NCBI RefSeq assembly: GCF_900188415.1
Contig: NZ_FZNV01000003.1
Span: 434,001 to 498,000 of the forward strand
Direction of reading: 5' to 3'
DNA length: 64,000 nt
Source of the DNA: Maribacter sedimenticola
GTDB lineage: Bacteria > Bacteroidota > Bacteroidia > Flavobacteriales > Flavobacteriaceae
The translations under genes were made by a program, and so were the position numbers. Position 1 is the stretch's first letter; each line of letters opens with the position of its first letter. Shown here one piece after another: positions 35,862 to 45,083 of the stretch. Under the pieces are notes generated by a model, which worked only from the letters and a program-made list of their open reading frames with translations, did not search any database and had not been told where the DNA came from.

Positions 35862-36860
35862 CTATAGTGCACCATTGGCCTCTACCCATTTAAAATGGTA
35901 TTGGTCTTCCGGAAACTTCATGCGTTCCGCAATTCGTTCCAACCTTGCTGGCAACTTCAATAGATAATCCCTGGCTTTTTCTGCTTCCTCGTTCAAGGAA
36001 CGCATGCTTTCCAGCTCCCAAAATGCATTTAGCTTAGCCAAAATATCTACATAATCCTGTGCCGTATATACTCCTAAACGTTGGGCACAATTTGAAAAAT
36101 TCTCAAATGCAGAACCAATGGTACCGCCAGACTCCCTTAAGAAATGGGCGGGCATTACAATTTTTTTCTTCATCATATCGGCAAATGCGATCATCATACC
36201 TGATGGGTCTTCACCAAAAATAGTTTTCACAAATTCCCTATAGGCCAAATGATGCCTCATTTCATCACCTGCAATAATAGTACACATTTTTCCTAATAGT
36301 GCATTTCCTTTTTTCTTGGCCAATTGACCAACACGTTTGTGCGAAATATTGGTAGCCAATTCCTGAAAAGAAGTATATACAAAGTTCTTATAGGGATCGC
36401 GATCGGTTCCAATATCAAAACCATCTGAAATTAAGTGTTGGGTCGTAAGTTCAACCTCTCTCATATTTACCCTACCGGACAGGTATAAATATTTGTTCAA
36501 TACATCACCATGCCTGTTTTCCTCTGCAGTCCATGCACGTACCCACTTGGCCCAGCCATTGGTCTTATAATCACCATGTTGGTCAATACCTACAACATCC
36601 ATTAACCAAGATTCATAGGTTGGTAAAGCTTCTTCTGTAATTGTATCTGCAACCATGGTCACCCAAAAGTCATATCCCAAATCCTTGGACTCCTCACGCA
36701 ATTCCTTTACTTCTTGCAAAAACGTATCTTTTTCTGAATTTGGAAGAAAATCCGTTGGCTGCCATATATCTTCAGGTTTTATAAGGAAAGAATCCATAAA
36801 TCCCTCAACCTTAGGCTCCAATGCCTGCATCACTTCCAATCTTATATTTTTAATCGGCAT
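35862..36860 (-). CDS. Acyl-ACP desaturase (soluble di-iron type)
   Basis: 332-residue soluble di-iron desaturase of the plant-type stearoyl-ACP desaturase family, which introduces a double bond into acyl-ACP. Both carboxylate/His iron motifs are visible: EENRHGD near residues 113-119 and DEMRHH near 199-204, with helices between. The ATG at 36860 (MPIKNIRLEV) was chosen; the frame continues upstream to 36971 across the end of the phosphatase gene, adding no family sequence. It lies downstream of the phosphatase gene on the same strand (gap 64 bases), so it may be read from the same message. Confidence 0.92.
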   Translation of the reverse strand: MPIKNIRLEVMQALEPKVEGFMDSFLIKPEDIWQPTDFLPNSEKDTFLQEVKELREESKDLGYDFWVTMVADTITEEALPTYESWLMDVVGIDQHGDYKTNGWAKWVRAWTAEENRHGDVLNKYLYLSGRVNMREVELTTQHLISDGFDIGTDRDPYKNFVYTSFQELATNISHKRVGQLAKKKGNALLGKMCTIIAGDEMRHHLAYREFVKTIFGEDPSGMMIAFADMMKKKIVMPAHFLRESGGTIGSAFENFSNCAQRLGVYTAQDYVDILAKLNAFWELESMRSLNEEAEKARDYLLKLPARLERIAERMKFPEDQYHFKWVEANGAL

Positions 36861-36924
36861 AGTATCTTTTTTTTCAAAGTTCGTCAATAAAACCCTCTCT
36901 TTTAAGGTAAAGTTACAGGTTTTA

Positions 36925-37659
36925 TCAATTCCTACCCATTTCATTGGGATAAAACGTATAAACCGGCTCACTTTGCCAATATTCCTTGGTATCTATATCC
37001 ATAATGGTCAACGGCCCCTTAAAGGCGGCTCCAGTATCTATGTTCCAAACATTGGCCGCATTTTGTGGTGTAGTCTTACCAATTCTTGTAACTGGGGTAT
37101 GGCCTATATAAATCTCATTATAGTTCTTTAGCCTTTTTGGATAATGAATATGTTCCTCATCCAATTTACGGTCCAAGGACAGGGCAAGTTCCCATAGGGT
37201 ACGGTCCCAATAAAATGTTTTTTGGAAATACTCATGCTCAATACCTTTTAAATTGGTAAAACCTGCATGCAGGAACAACCTGTTATTATTATCCAAATGA
37301 TAATTGTTTAGCCCTTCATAGAAATTCATATGAATTTCCTTAGCGGCCTCCGTTATCTTGTTATATGAATTAACGGTTGCTTCACCACCGTGCATGAACC
37401 AAGTAGGATTGTCTGCGGCACCCCTTAGCCATTCGTAACAAAGCTCGTCATGATTTCCCCGTAAAAATATGCAGTGGTACTGTTCCCTTAACGACAAAAG
37501 GAAATTAATGGTTTCTACCGCCTGGCTCCATCCGTCAATATAATCCCCTAAAAATACAAGGGTATCGTTTGTTGTTACAGCGGCCCTATCTAATACCTGC
37601 TCTAAACCTTTTAATCCTGAGTGGATATCCCCTACAACCAATGTTCGTTTTGTACTCAT
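36925..37659 (-). CDS. PPP-type metallophosphatase
   Basis: 244-residue calcineurin-like phosphoesterase of the PPP branch. The metal-binding motifs run in order: GDIHSG (about 9-14), GDYIDGW (about 38-44), RGNHDE (about 72-77), a His in LFLHAGF near 133, and GHTPVTRIG near 200. This set matches bacterial Ser/Thr phosphatases and related diadenosine-tetraphosphate hydrolases; the substrate cannot be told apart by sequence alone. Its start overlaps the stop of the zinc-ribbon gene by 4 bp, so it is translationally coupled to it. Confidence 0.9.
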   Translation of the reverse strand: MSTKRTLVVGDIHSGLKGLEQVLDRAAVTTNDTLVFLGDYIDGWSQAVETINFLLSLREQYHCIFLRGNHDELCYEWLRGAADNPTWFMHGGEATVNSYNKITEAAKEIHMNFYEGLNNYHLDNNNRLFLHAGFTNLKGIEHEYFQKTFYWDRTLWELALSLDRKLDEEHIHYPKRLKNYNEIYIGHTPVTRIGKTTPQNAANVWNIDTGAAFKGPLTIMDIDTKEYWQSEPVYTFYPNEMGRN

Positions 37660-38738
37660 TTAGCAAAAATCGCAAATACCGCAATTACAACAATGATAAA
37701 AACCACTAAAAAGAAAATTTTCCAGAAAGAATATGGCCTTCTACCACTTAACACACCGGTTTGCCCGTTTATATAAAAACTATACTCCTTACCGTCATAT
37801 CTATAAGAGCTTATATACACCGGTACCAAAATATGTTTAAAGGTTTCGTTGAACAATTTAATGTCCGCATTGGAAATTCTTTGGGTATCCCCACCTATAT
37901 CCCTTCTAATCCAGTTATAAGCCCTGTTTTTGGCTTCTTGAAAAGAACGATGATGACCTTCCTTTAATGAAACGGAATATTTTTCAGTTACAAATCCAGA
38001 TAAATATTTTGAATTGAATGCAACTAATTCCTTTAAATTCCAATGGCCTACTTTTGGTGGAATTTCCCTTTGTTTTTTTTCTGATGCGTTTATAAGAATA
38101 TCATCTACAAAGCCACTGATATTTCCGGAAACATATGTCCATTTGGTTTTTCTTACCTGCCTTGTCCTTTTACCTTTATTACTGTTATAGGTTTGCGTTT
38201 CATAATAATAATCTCCACGCTGCCCTTGATAGGATGCTTTTAGATTGGCATCAAAAGTCCAATAGGGCACATAAAGGCCATGTAACCCTTCTGGATCCAG
38301 AGCGGCCCTTTTTAATTTATTGGGGGCAAACCAAAGTTTTGCTACCCAATTCCTGAACACTGTCTGGGCTTTTCTTGCATCTAATTGAAAAGGTATCAGG
38401 GCTCCGGGCAATATCCATCCTTCTTTTTCTACATCTTCACGTATTAAAGGTTCACTACAATACACACATTGTAACGATTTATAATTTTCTTCTACATGTT
38501 GGTTTGCACCACAATTTTTACAATGTAGCAGTTCAATCGTCTGGGTATATGCATTTTCCCCAACTATCCGTAAATAGTGTTCCAGTTCAAGCTCCTCAAA
38601 ACTGCTTTTGGATTGTTCTATAAACTCCTCGTACCCACAATAATCACAAGTTAACTGATGCGAACCAGGTTTAAACTTTAACTCTGCCCCACAATTGGCA
38701 CATGCTTTTTTGTATTCTGACTTTTGAATTTCGTCCAT
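37656..38738 (-). CDS. Double zinc-ribbon, tail-anchored membrane protein
   Basis: 360-residue protein with two zinc ribbons: CANC (about 14-17) with CDYC (about 31-34), and CKNC (about 73-76) with CVYC (about 92-95). A strand-rich middle domain follows, with LHGLYVPYWTFDANLKASYQGQRGDYYYETQTY, and a C-terminal membrane helix (about 337-357, FFLVVFIIVVIAVFAIF). It is sometimes annotated as replication-factor-like because of the ribbons, but no helicase motif exists, so that name is wrong. It lies between the SPFH gene (48-base gap) and the phosphatase gene (4-bp overlap). Function unknown. Confidence 0.85.
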   Translation of the reverse strand: MDEIQKSEYKKACANCGAELKFKPGSHQLTCDYCGYEEFIEQSKSSFEELELEHYLRIVGENAYTQTIELLHCKNCGANQHVEENYKSLQCVYCSEPLIREDVEKEGWILPGALIPFQLDARKAQTVFRNWVAKLWFAPNKLKRAALDPEGLHGLYVPYWTFDANLKASYQGQRGDYYYETQTYNSNKGKRTRQVRKTKWTYVSGNISGFVDDILINASEKKQREIPPKVGHWNLKELVAFNSKYLSGFVTEKYSVSLKEGHHRSFQEAKNRAYNWIRRDIGGDTQRISNADIKLFNETFKHILVPVYISSYRYDGKEYSFYINGQTGVLSGRRPYSFWKIFFLVVFIIVVIAVFAIFAK

Positions 38739-38786
38739 AGTAAATTCCCTTGTGGTTAAAGGGTAGTGACCTACTTATAATCTTGT

Positions 38787-39920
38787 TTAGGCGGAGGGTA
38801 AAGGTGGCGGGGTATTTCCTCCTAAAAATGATTTAAGCTCCTCTATTTCCTTTAATGGTGCCCATTGCTCCATTCCCTGTTTCCAAATAAGAGAATCTCT
38901 ATTGATAGTCCTGCTAGCAAACAATTCCTTTAATTTATCTATAGGTACCGGACCGGATTGCTGCCCACCAACGGCATAAAAATATCCTACGGCAACCGGT
39001 ATTGGTGGTGGACTTGGCGGTTGGACCTGTTGCCCACCAAAAGGTTGTCCACTAGGTTGCCCCATCATACCGCCCATCTGTTGCGCCAACACAAAACCCA
39101 TACCCATGCCCATACCCGCACCGGCGGTACCACCTTCATTCTTTGCAGCGAGCTCCATTGCTTTGGCCGCCTTGAACTGAGCCAACTTGCCCATATCCAA
39201 CTTATCTAACCTACTATATTCAAATATTTCCTTTTTAAGTTCTTCCGGCATGGAAACATTTTCAATATAGAATTTTTCCAATTCTATACCTACCCTATTA
39301 AATTCCGGTTGCATGACCTCTTGGCAAGTTTCCGACAATTCACTAGTATTTGCAGCATATAGTTCTATAGGAAGGTTTGCCTCGCCTACGGTATCGGTAA
39401 AACGGGTTACGATCAAACTTTTTAAGTGCTCATTGACTTCATAGTTGGTAAAATTACCATCTGTACCTACCACATCGATCACAAATTTTCCTGGGTCATT
39501 TATTCTAAAGCTATAGGTACCAAAAGCCCGGATCTCTACCAACCCAAACCTGTCGTCACTTAGCATGAAAGGGTTTTTGGTTCCCCACTTCTCATCAGTA
39601 AAAAGTCTCGTATTTACAAAGTATACCTCAGCCTTGAACGGACTATCAAAACCATATTTCCAACCTTTTAGTGTGGTAAGAATAGGCAGGTTTTTAGTGT
39701 TCAATGTATAGGTGCCAGGTTTAAACACATCTGCCAATTGCCCCTCATTAATAAATACCGCCACTTGCCCTTCACGAACAATTAATTGTGCGTTATTTTT
39801 AATTTCGTTCTGATAGCGCTCAAAACGATGGACTATTGTTTCATTGTTAGCATCTAGCCACTCTATTATATCTATAAATTCGTGGCTAAGTTTCTTTTTA
39901 ATTTCATCGAATATGCTCAT
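38787..39920 (-). CDS. SPFH-domain protein with C-terminal GYF_2 domain
   Basis: 377-residue protein of the YdjI/virion-core-like SPFH group: an N-terminal SPFH domain (about 30-240, with LIVREGQVAVFINEGQLADVF and a Gly/Met/Gln-rich segment after it, about 270-305), then a GYF_2/DUF4339 module (about 315-370, with GPVPIDKLKELFASRTINRDSLIW and WAPLKEI). GYF_2 modules bind proline-rich or partner segments. There is no clear membrane helix, so it is peripheral or cytoplasmic. It heads the three-gene unit that continues with the zinc-ribbon and phosphatase genes. Confidence 0.88.
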   Translation of the reverse strand: MSIFDEIKKKLSHEFIDIIEWLDANNETIVHRFERYQNEIKNNAQLIVREGQVAVFINEGQLADVFKPGTYTLNTKNLPILTTLKGWKYGFDSPFKAEVYFVNTRLFTDEKWGTKNPFMLSDDRFGLVEIRAFGTYSFRINDPGKFVIDVVGTDGNFTNYEVNEHLKSLIVTRFTDTVGEANLPIELYAANTSELSETCQEVMQPEFNRVGIELEKFYIENVSMPEELKKEIFEYSRLDKLDMGKLAQFKAAKAMELAAKNEGGTAGAGMGMGMGFVLAQQMGGMMGQPSGQPFGGQQVQPPSPPPIPVAVGYFYAVGGQQSGPVPIDKLKELFASRTINRDSLIWKQGMEQWAPLKEIEELKSFLGGNTPPPLPSA

Positions 39921-40101
39921 GGTCAGCTAATTTTATTTTGTGCAATTCAAGATATGCATTTCAAGAGCAGAGCCAAAATATCACGGAATAATAATCGTTA
40001 ATAATGCGGCCCATAGTGGTATTTTAATATTTCATTAAGAATTTTTAGGAAATAGGTATATTTTCTAATTAACTTAGAATTTCTAATTACGGTTTAGATT
40101 T

Positions 40102-41046
40102 ATGAAAAAGATATTTTGTATTGGGGAATTATTGATTGATTTTGTTGCCGAAAATCAGGGGAACGATTTATCTAAAGCAAATGAATTCTCAAAAAAAGCA
40201 GGCGGAGCACCGGCAAATGTGGCTTGTGCCATCAGTAAATTAGGAGGGGACAGCTTCTTTATAGGCTGTGTAGGAAACGACCCTTTTGGAAAATTTCTGT
40301 TAAGGATATTAGAGGATGAAAAGGTAGATATATCCATGGCCCAAGAATCTGACATCTTTACGACCTTGGCCTTTGTTTCATTGGACGAGGATGGTGAAAG
40401 GGATTTTGTTTTCAGTAGAGGGGCAGACAGGGAATTGGTTTATGACTCCTCCCATAAAACTTATTTTGAACACAACATTGTACATTTTGGAGCCGCTACT
40501 GCATTATTGGGCGGCCCTTTAGAAGAAGCATATAGCAGATATTTATTTGACGGCCTTACCAAAAACGCATTTATAAGTTTTGACCCCAATTATAGGGTTG
40601 ACCTATGGAAAAACAAGGTGGATGTATTCAAACGTAAGTGCGAAACTTTCATAGAAAAATCACAATTATGTAAATTTAGTTTGGAAGAAGCACTATTGCT
40701 TTCCGGTAAAGAGAACGTAGAGGAAGCCTGTGAAGTTTTACATGAAATGGGAACGGAAATCATAGTAGTGACCTTAGGAAGTGAAGGGACCTGGTTAAGT
40801 ACTAAAAAATTTCAAAAAAATATAGCGAGTATTCCTGTAACCCCCAAAGATACTACGGGTGCAGGTGATGCCTTCATAGGCTGCCTATTGTATCAAATAG
40901 CCAAATATCCTACTATTGAAGCATTATTGGATAATGAAGAGGTACTTACCAATATGGTAACTAAAGCCAATAAAGCGGGTGCTATTACCACGACCAATTT
41001 TGGAGCCATAGAATCTTTGCCAACTATGCAACAACTAGACGCTTAA
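40102..41046 (+). CDS. PfkB-family carbohydrate kinase, probable fructokinase
   Basis: 314-residue ribokinase-fold sugar kinase. It shows the N-terminal GELLIDFV, the GGAPANVACAISKLGG substrate motif (about 33-48), and the C-terminal anion-hole motif DTTGAGDAFIG near 250-260 with the catalytic Asp. The next gene, an amylosucrase-type enzyme, starts 2 bases later, and the best reading is fructokinase: it would phosphorylate fructose released from sucrose. Other PfkB substrates such as 2-keto-3-deoxygluconate remain possible. Confidence 0.9.
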   Translation: MKKIFCIGELLIDFVAENQGNDLSKANEFSKKAGGAPANVACAISKLGGDSFFIGCVGNDPFGKFLLRILEDEKVDISMAQESDIFTTLAFVSLDEDGERDFVFSRGADRELVYDSSHKTYFEHNIVHFGAATALLGGPLEEAYSRYLFDGLTKNAFISFDPNYRVDLWKNKVDVFKRKCETFIEKSQLCKFSLEEALLLSGKENVEEACEVLHEMGTEIIVVTLGSEGTWLSTKKFQKNIASIPVTPKDTTGAGDAFIGCLLYQIAKYPTIEALLDNEEVLTNMVTKANKAGAITTTNFGAIESLPTMQQLDA

Positions 41047-41047
41047 A

Positions 41048-42988
41048 ATGAACCAAGCGGAACTACATCGTTATTTGGTTTCCAAAGAACCAAAGATAGA
41101 TGATGCACAACAGCTCAAAACCTATTTTGACCTGAGGCTGGCAACCAATCTCTCATTAATAAAATCTTTGTTTTTTTCACTTTATAACGAAAAGGAATAT
41201 GTAGATCAGTTCTATGTGCTCATTGATCAGCTTGAAACTCTTTACGGTCAACGTTCCTTGGCGTTACAACAACAGGATATTGAACGCTTAAGGGCGGGTA
41301 ACTGGTACCAGAGCGAACAAATGGTCGGCATGCAACTTTATGTGGACCGTTTTAACAAAAACATTAGCGGTCTAAATGAAAAATTGCCCTATTTCAAAGA
41401 TTTAGGAATCAATTTTTTACACCTAATGCCTGTAACCACCAGGCCAGCCGGGGAAAATGACGGTGGGTATGCAGTAAACAGCTATCATGAAATAGACCCC
41501 AGATATGGCACTAAGGACGAGTTTGTTGCCTTGACCAAAAATGCCCGTAAAAAAGGAATTTTCCTAATGCTGGATTTTGTGGTCAACCATACGAGCGATG
41601 AGTTTGAATGGGCCAAAAAAGCAAAAGCGGGCAATGCTAAGTATCAAGGGTATTATTACACATACCCAACACGCCATATTCCAGATGAATTTGAAAAAAC
41701 GCTCCCCGAAATCTTTCCACAGTCCGCACCGGGTAATTTTACCTATAACAAAGAAATGGAAAAATGGGTAATGACCTGTTTTAATCATTACCAATGGGAT
41801 CTAAACTATAGAAACCCCGAAGTTTTTATAGAAATGTTGACCAATTTAATGTCCTTGGCCAATTTGGGCGTTGACGTAATCCGTTTTGATGCCTTGGCCT
41901 TTCTATGGAAAAAGCTCGGCACCCAATCACAGAACTTACCGGAGGCCCACGCCTTAATCTCCCTTTTTAGAATGTGCCTTCAGGTTATTGCGCCAGGAGT
42001 AATACTTTTGGCCGAGGCCATTGTAGCTCCAAGAAACATTCTCAAGTATTTTGGCGAAGGAATGTTAGAGGGCAATGAATGTGAAATTGCCTATAATGCT
42101 TCTTTGATGGCGTTACTGTGGAACTCCATTGCAACCAAACAGGCATCTCTCATGCTAAAGAGCTTAACCGAGATACCAACCAAACCCAAAGACGCTACTT
42201 GGATAAATTATATTAGGTGCCATGATGATATCGGTCTTGGATATGACGATAATTTTATAGCCTCTATGGGCTGGGACCCAAGGGCACACAAAGAGTTTTT
42301 ATTAAATTACTATTGTGGTAAATTAGCATGGTCACCGGCCAAAGGATTAATGTTTATGTACAATCCTAAAAATGGAGACGGAAGAATTACCGGTAGTGCC
42401 GCATCCCTTTTGGGTCTAGAAACCGCATTGGCACAAAATAACAAAAACATAATCGATTACGCCATTGCCAAAATTTTAATGATGCACGGTATCATCTTAA
42501 CGATTGGCGGCATACCTATGATCTACGCCGGTGATGAAATAGGTACCTTGAACGACTATACTTTTGAGCAAGATGCCGATCATGTAAACGATAACCGTTG
42601 GGTGAATAGGCCACTTCAAGATTGGAATACTATTTCCACATTGAACAAAACACCAGATAGCCCCCCAACAATTATATTTAAAGGATTAAAAAATATGATC
42701 CGTATAAGGAAAGATCATACTGTCTTCAAAGACACCAATAACCTTAAAATATATGGATGTCCCAATCCGCATATATTCGTTTACAAACGTACAGAGGGTG
42801 AATGCAACATCTATATCCTTTCAAATTTTAACGAGGTAACGGAAAAATTAGATATTGGCTGGCTGCATTCCATTGGCATTCAAACCGGTAAAACGACTAT
42901 TGATCTTCTAACCGATCATCCTCTTGAGCTTATAAATAATGAGCTGCCCTTAAAACCTTTTCAACAACTGTGGATTAAAAATAGTTAA
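41048..42988 (+). CDS. GH13_4 enzyme, amylosucrase-like (sucrose cleaving)
   Basis: 646-residue alpha-amylase-superfamily enzyme whose blocks follow Neisseria amylosucrase closely: GGYAVNSY, VVNHTSDEFEWA, the aromatic IPDEFEKTLPEIFP segment, nucleophile Asp in GVDVIRFDALAFLW near 280, acid/base Glu in ILLAEAIVAP near 323, and the third acid in RCHDDIG near 390. No signal peptide is seen, so it is cytoplasmic. Amylosucrase makes alpha-glucan from sucrose and releases fructose; sucrose hydrolases are very close relatives and cannot be excluded. It is coupled to the fructokinase gene (2-base gap). Confidence 0.92.
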   Translation: MNQAELHRYLVSKEPKIDDAQQLKTYFDLRLATNLSLIKSLFFSLYNEKEYVDQFYVLIDQLETLYGQRSLALQQQDIERLRAGNWYQSEQMVGMQLYVDRFNKNISGLNEKLPYFKDLGINFLHLMPVTTRPAGENDGGYAVNSYHEIDPRYGTKDEFVALTKNARKKGIFLMLDFVVNHTSDEFEWAKKAKAGNAKYQGYYYTYPTRHIPDEFEKTLPEIFPQSAPGNFTYNKEMEKWVMTCFNHYQWDLNYRNPEVFIEMLTNLMSLANLGVDVIRFDALAFLWKKLGTQSQNLPEAHALISLFRMCLQVIAPGVILLAEAIVAPRNILKYFGEGMLEGNECEIAYNASLMALLWNSIATKQASLMLKSLTEIPTKPKDATWINYIRCHDDIGLGYDDNFIASMGWDPRAHKEFLLNYYCGKLAWSPAKGLMFMYNPKNGDGRITGSAASLLGLETALAQNNKNIIDYAIAKILMMHGIILTIGGIPMIYAGDEIGTLNDYTFEQDADHVNDNRWVNRPLQDWNTISTLNKTPDSPPTIIFKGLKNMIRIRKDHTVFKDTNNLKIYGCPNPHIFVYKRTEGECNIYILSNFNEVTEKLDIGWLHSIGIQTGKTTIDLLTDHPLELINNELPLKPFQQLWIKNS

Positions 42989-43027
42989 TGGTCGTTAAAT
43001 AATAACGAATACCTAATCATTAAAAAA

Positions 43028-43165
43028 ATGCATTTGGGCAACCTTTCTATTTGTAAATTGTTTGGTCATTATGGTTTTGATGAAGCCATATTAAAACATC
43101 AGTATACCAAAAATAAAATTCTAACTTATAGACCAAAAAGTGGTTTTTATATCATGGAACTTTAA
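43028..43165 (+). CDS. Possible 45-codon small ORF
   Basis: ATG at 43028, stop TAA at 43163-43165, 45 codons beginning MHLGNLSICKLFGHYGF. It is basic and aromatic without a membrane segment, lies 39 bases after the amylosucrase stop, and overlaps the stop of the convergent AlbA_2 gene by 4 bp. No homology is recognised; it could be a remnant or chance. Confidence 0.2.
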   Translation: MHLGNLSICKLFGHYGFDEAILKHQYTKNKILTYRPKSGFYIMEL

Positions 43166-44298
43166 TTGTACCTAACCTTCCTAAGTATTCTCAGTGCCTC
43201 TTTTATTGAGGTATTTACCTTGGGGTAGGCATGTTTTAAAAGCCCCCTTGCTATTTCCATCTGTTCCTTGGCCTGTTCAAATCCATTTAAATAACAAATA
43301 AGATAAGTATCTGCCAAATATTTTAAACTTTTGACCTCCATAGGACTAAATGCAATGTTAGCTTTGGCCTTCTCTATAATTAAATTATTGTTTTTATAAA
43401 TCTCCCCCAGTTTCTTTTGATTGTATTTAGGCGGATTAAAAAGCAAATCACTGTTAATTTGATAAGTGCCATTTTCATTAAAATTAATTACCACTTTTTC
43501 TAATGGATAATATTTTTGTTTGGCCCCTAGTCCCAATTGCACAAATTCTATTGTTGTAAATGAATTTTCATCAATACTGATTTTTACCTCATCTAAATTA
43601 GAGTAGAACAATTTCACCTGTTCGTTAATCAATTCAATATCTACCCTATAATAAAAGGTTTCCCCGTTAACTACTTTTTTATTGCCGGCCCAACAAACTA
43701 CAAATTGCTCTTTAAAAACCTTATAATCACTTTCTAAATCTTTATGCCTATTGTTTAAAAAGTCAATTACTCCGTCTAAGGTTAATTTTATATTGTTCTT
43801 TGCATGTTGCTCTATGGTAGCGACAGCCTCATTATTTATTTCCTTAAGTTCTATATCATACGCTTTTGGCAAACTAATGCTCCCTTCCCTAAAAAATACA
43901 GAACCTGCGTAATATTTCCAGATGGTCTTTCTTAGGGAACATACCTTACCTATGGATTTTATGGTGACCAACCCTACAACCTTGCCGTCCGGCAAATGCG
44001 GAAACGGTATATTCTCATATGAGATCAAGGGAGGGTTGTTTAAATATGCATTGACCAGATTTTGGATTTTACTATCATCAAAAAAATCTACCCCTACAAT
44101 GTTATTGTCCTCATCCTCTACACCTATTACTATAAAAGAATTATTGGAAGGATTGCTATTGGCCAAAGCACAGACATGCTTTAAAAATTTTGCCTTTCCC
44201 TCTTTTTCCCCAATGGATATAAAACGCTTTTTATCGTAAAAACTATTCTCGTCGTTATGGGCGAGCAAGTTTTTAACCAGTAGGCGTTTATTAATCAT
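43162..44298 (-). CDS. AlbA_2/Schlafen-type putative ATP- or nucleic-acid-binding protein
   Basis: 378-residue cytoplasmic protein. The N-terminal domain (about 25-135) matches AlbA_2 (Schlafen AAA_4-like): FISIGEKEGKAKFLKHVCALANS, SFIVIGVEDEDNNIVGVD, LNNPPLISYENIPF and VGLVTIKSI. The C-terminal half (about 150-378) is an all-helix/strand region I do not recognise. AlbA_2 proteins bind nucleic acids or nucleotides, and some act as transcriptional regulators or in phage defence; no defence partner is visible here. It is the last gene of the AKR-SDR-AlbA_2 unit (21-base gap from the SDR). Confidence 0.82.
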   Translation of the reverse strand: MINKRLLVKNLLAHNDENSFYDKKRFISIGEKEGKAKFLKHVCALANSNPSNNSFIVIGVEDEDNNIVGVDFFDDSKIQNLVNAYLNNPPLISYENIPFPHLPDGKVVGLVTIKSIGKVCSLRKTIWKYYAGSVFFREGSISLPKAYDIELKEINNEAVATIEQHAKNNIKLTLDGVIDFLNNRHKDLESDYKVFKEQFVVCWAGNKKVVNGETFYYRVDIELINEQVKLFYSNLDEVKISIDENSFTTIEFVQLGLGAKQKYYPLEKVVINFNENGTYQINSDLLFNPPKYNQKKLGEIYKNNNLIIEKAKANIAFSPMEVKSLKYLADTYLICYLNGFEQAKEQMEIARGLLKHAYPKVNTSIKEALRILRKVRYN

Positions 44299-44319
44299 TT
44301 GTTATAATGTTTTCAATAC

Positions 44320-45078
44320 CTAAGATTTATTTACAATGGTACTGGATGCCTGTGCCGTGGGCATGACAATTAAATCTGCAATATTTACATGATAGGGTCT
44401 TGTTACCACAAAATGGATAATGTCCGCAATATCTTCCGGATTTAGTGGCTGAAAACCTTTATATACATTATCCGCACGATTTTCATCTCCCTTAAAGCGC
44501 ACATTACTGAACTCCGTTTCCACCAAACCAGGGTTTATGGCCCCAACCCTAATTCCAAATGGGTTAAGGTCTATTCTCATGCCTTGGTTTATGGCGTCTA
44601 CGGCATGTTTACTTGCACAATAAACATTTCCTTTAGGGTACACTTCCTTACCGGCGGTGGACCCTATGTTGATAATGTGCCCGGATTTTCTCTGTACCAT
44701 CTGTGGTATAAGTGCCTTGGAAACATACAATAAGCCTTTTACGTTTATATCCAACATGGCGTCCCAATCTTCTAGATTCCCTTCATGAACGGGGTCTAAC
44801 CCATGCGCATTTCCCGCATTATTGATAAGAATATCTATTTGGGAAAATTCTTCCGGCAAGCCATCTATTGCCTTGTTAACCATGGTTTTATCCCTTATAT
44901 CAAAATTTAAGGTATGGATATCAACTTCTTTTTCCAATTCATTTTTAAGTTGGTCCAACCGCTCTTGACGCCTACCGCAGATTACCAAGTTTATTCCATT
45001 TTTGGCAAAAAGTACGGCGGTTGCTTTACCTATACCACTGGTAGCTCCCGTTATAAATGCTGTTTTTTTCATCTTCAA
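44320..45078 (-). CDS. Short-chain dehydrogenase/reductase (YdfG-like)
   Basis: 252-residue classical SDR that uses NAD(P)(H). It shows the cofactor motif ITGATSGIGKATAVLF (about 8-24), NNAG near 87, catalytic Ser in INIGSTAGKEV near 142, and Tyr/Lys in YCASK near 157-161. It resembles YdfG, which oxidises 3-hydroxy acids such as L-allo-threonine and serine. An ATG at 45078 or 45072 (MKKTAFITG) is possible. It follows the aldo/keto reductase with 5 bases between them. Confidence 0.92.
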   Translation of the reverse strand: MKMKKTAFITGATSGIGKATAVLFAKNGINLVICGRRQERLDQLKNELEKEVDIHTLNFDIRDKTMVNKAIDGLPEEFSQIDILINNAGNAHGLDPVHEGNLEDWDAMLDINVKGLLYVSKALIPQMVQRKSGHIINIGSTAGKEVYPKGNVYCASKHAVDAINQGMRIDLNPFGIRVGAINPGLVETEFSNVRFKGDENRADNVYKGFQPLNPEDIADIIHFVVTRPYHVNIADLIVMPTAQASSTIVNKS

Positions 45079-45083
45079 CTTTT

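Noticed and set aside
36861-36971. Longer start of the acyl-ACP desaturase
   Set aside because: It overlaps the 3' end of the phosphatase gene, and family members begin near the MPIKNIRLEV position.
37656-38738. Annotation as primosomal protein N' or helicase because of zinc ribbons
   Set aside because: No Walker A/B or helicase motif is present; the C-terminus is a membrane anchor.
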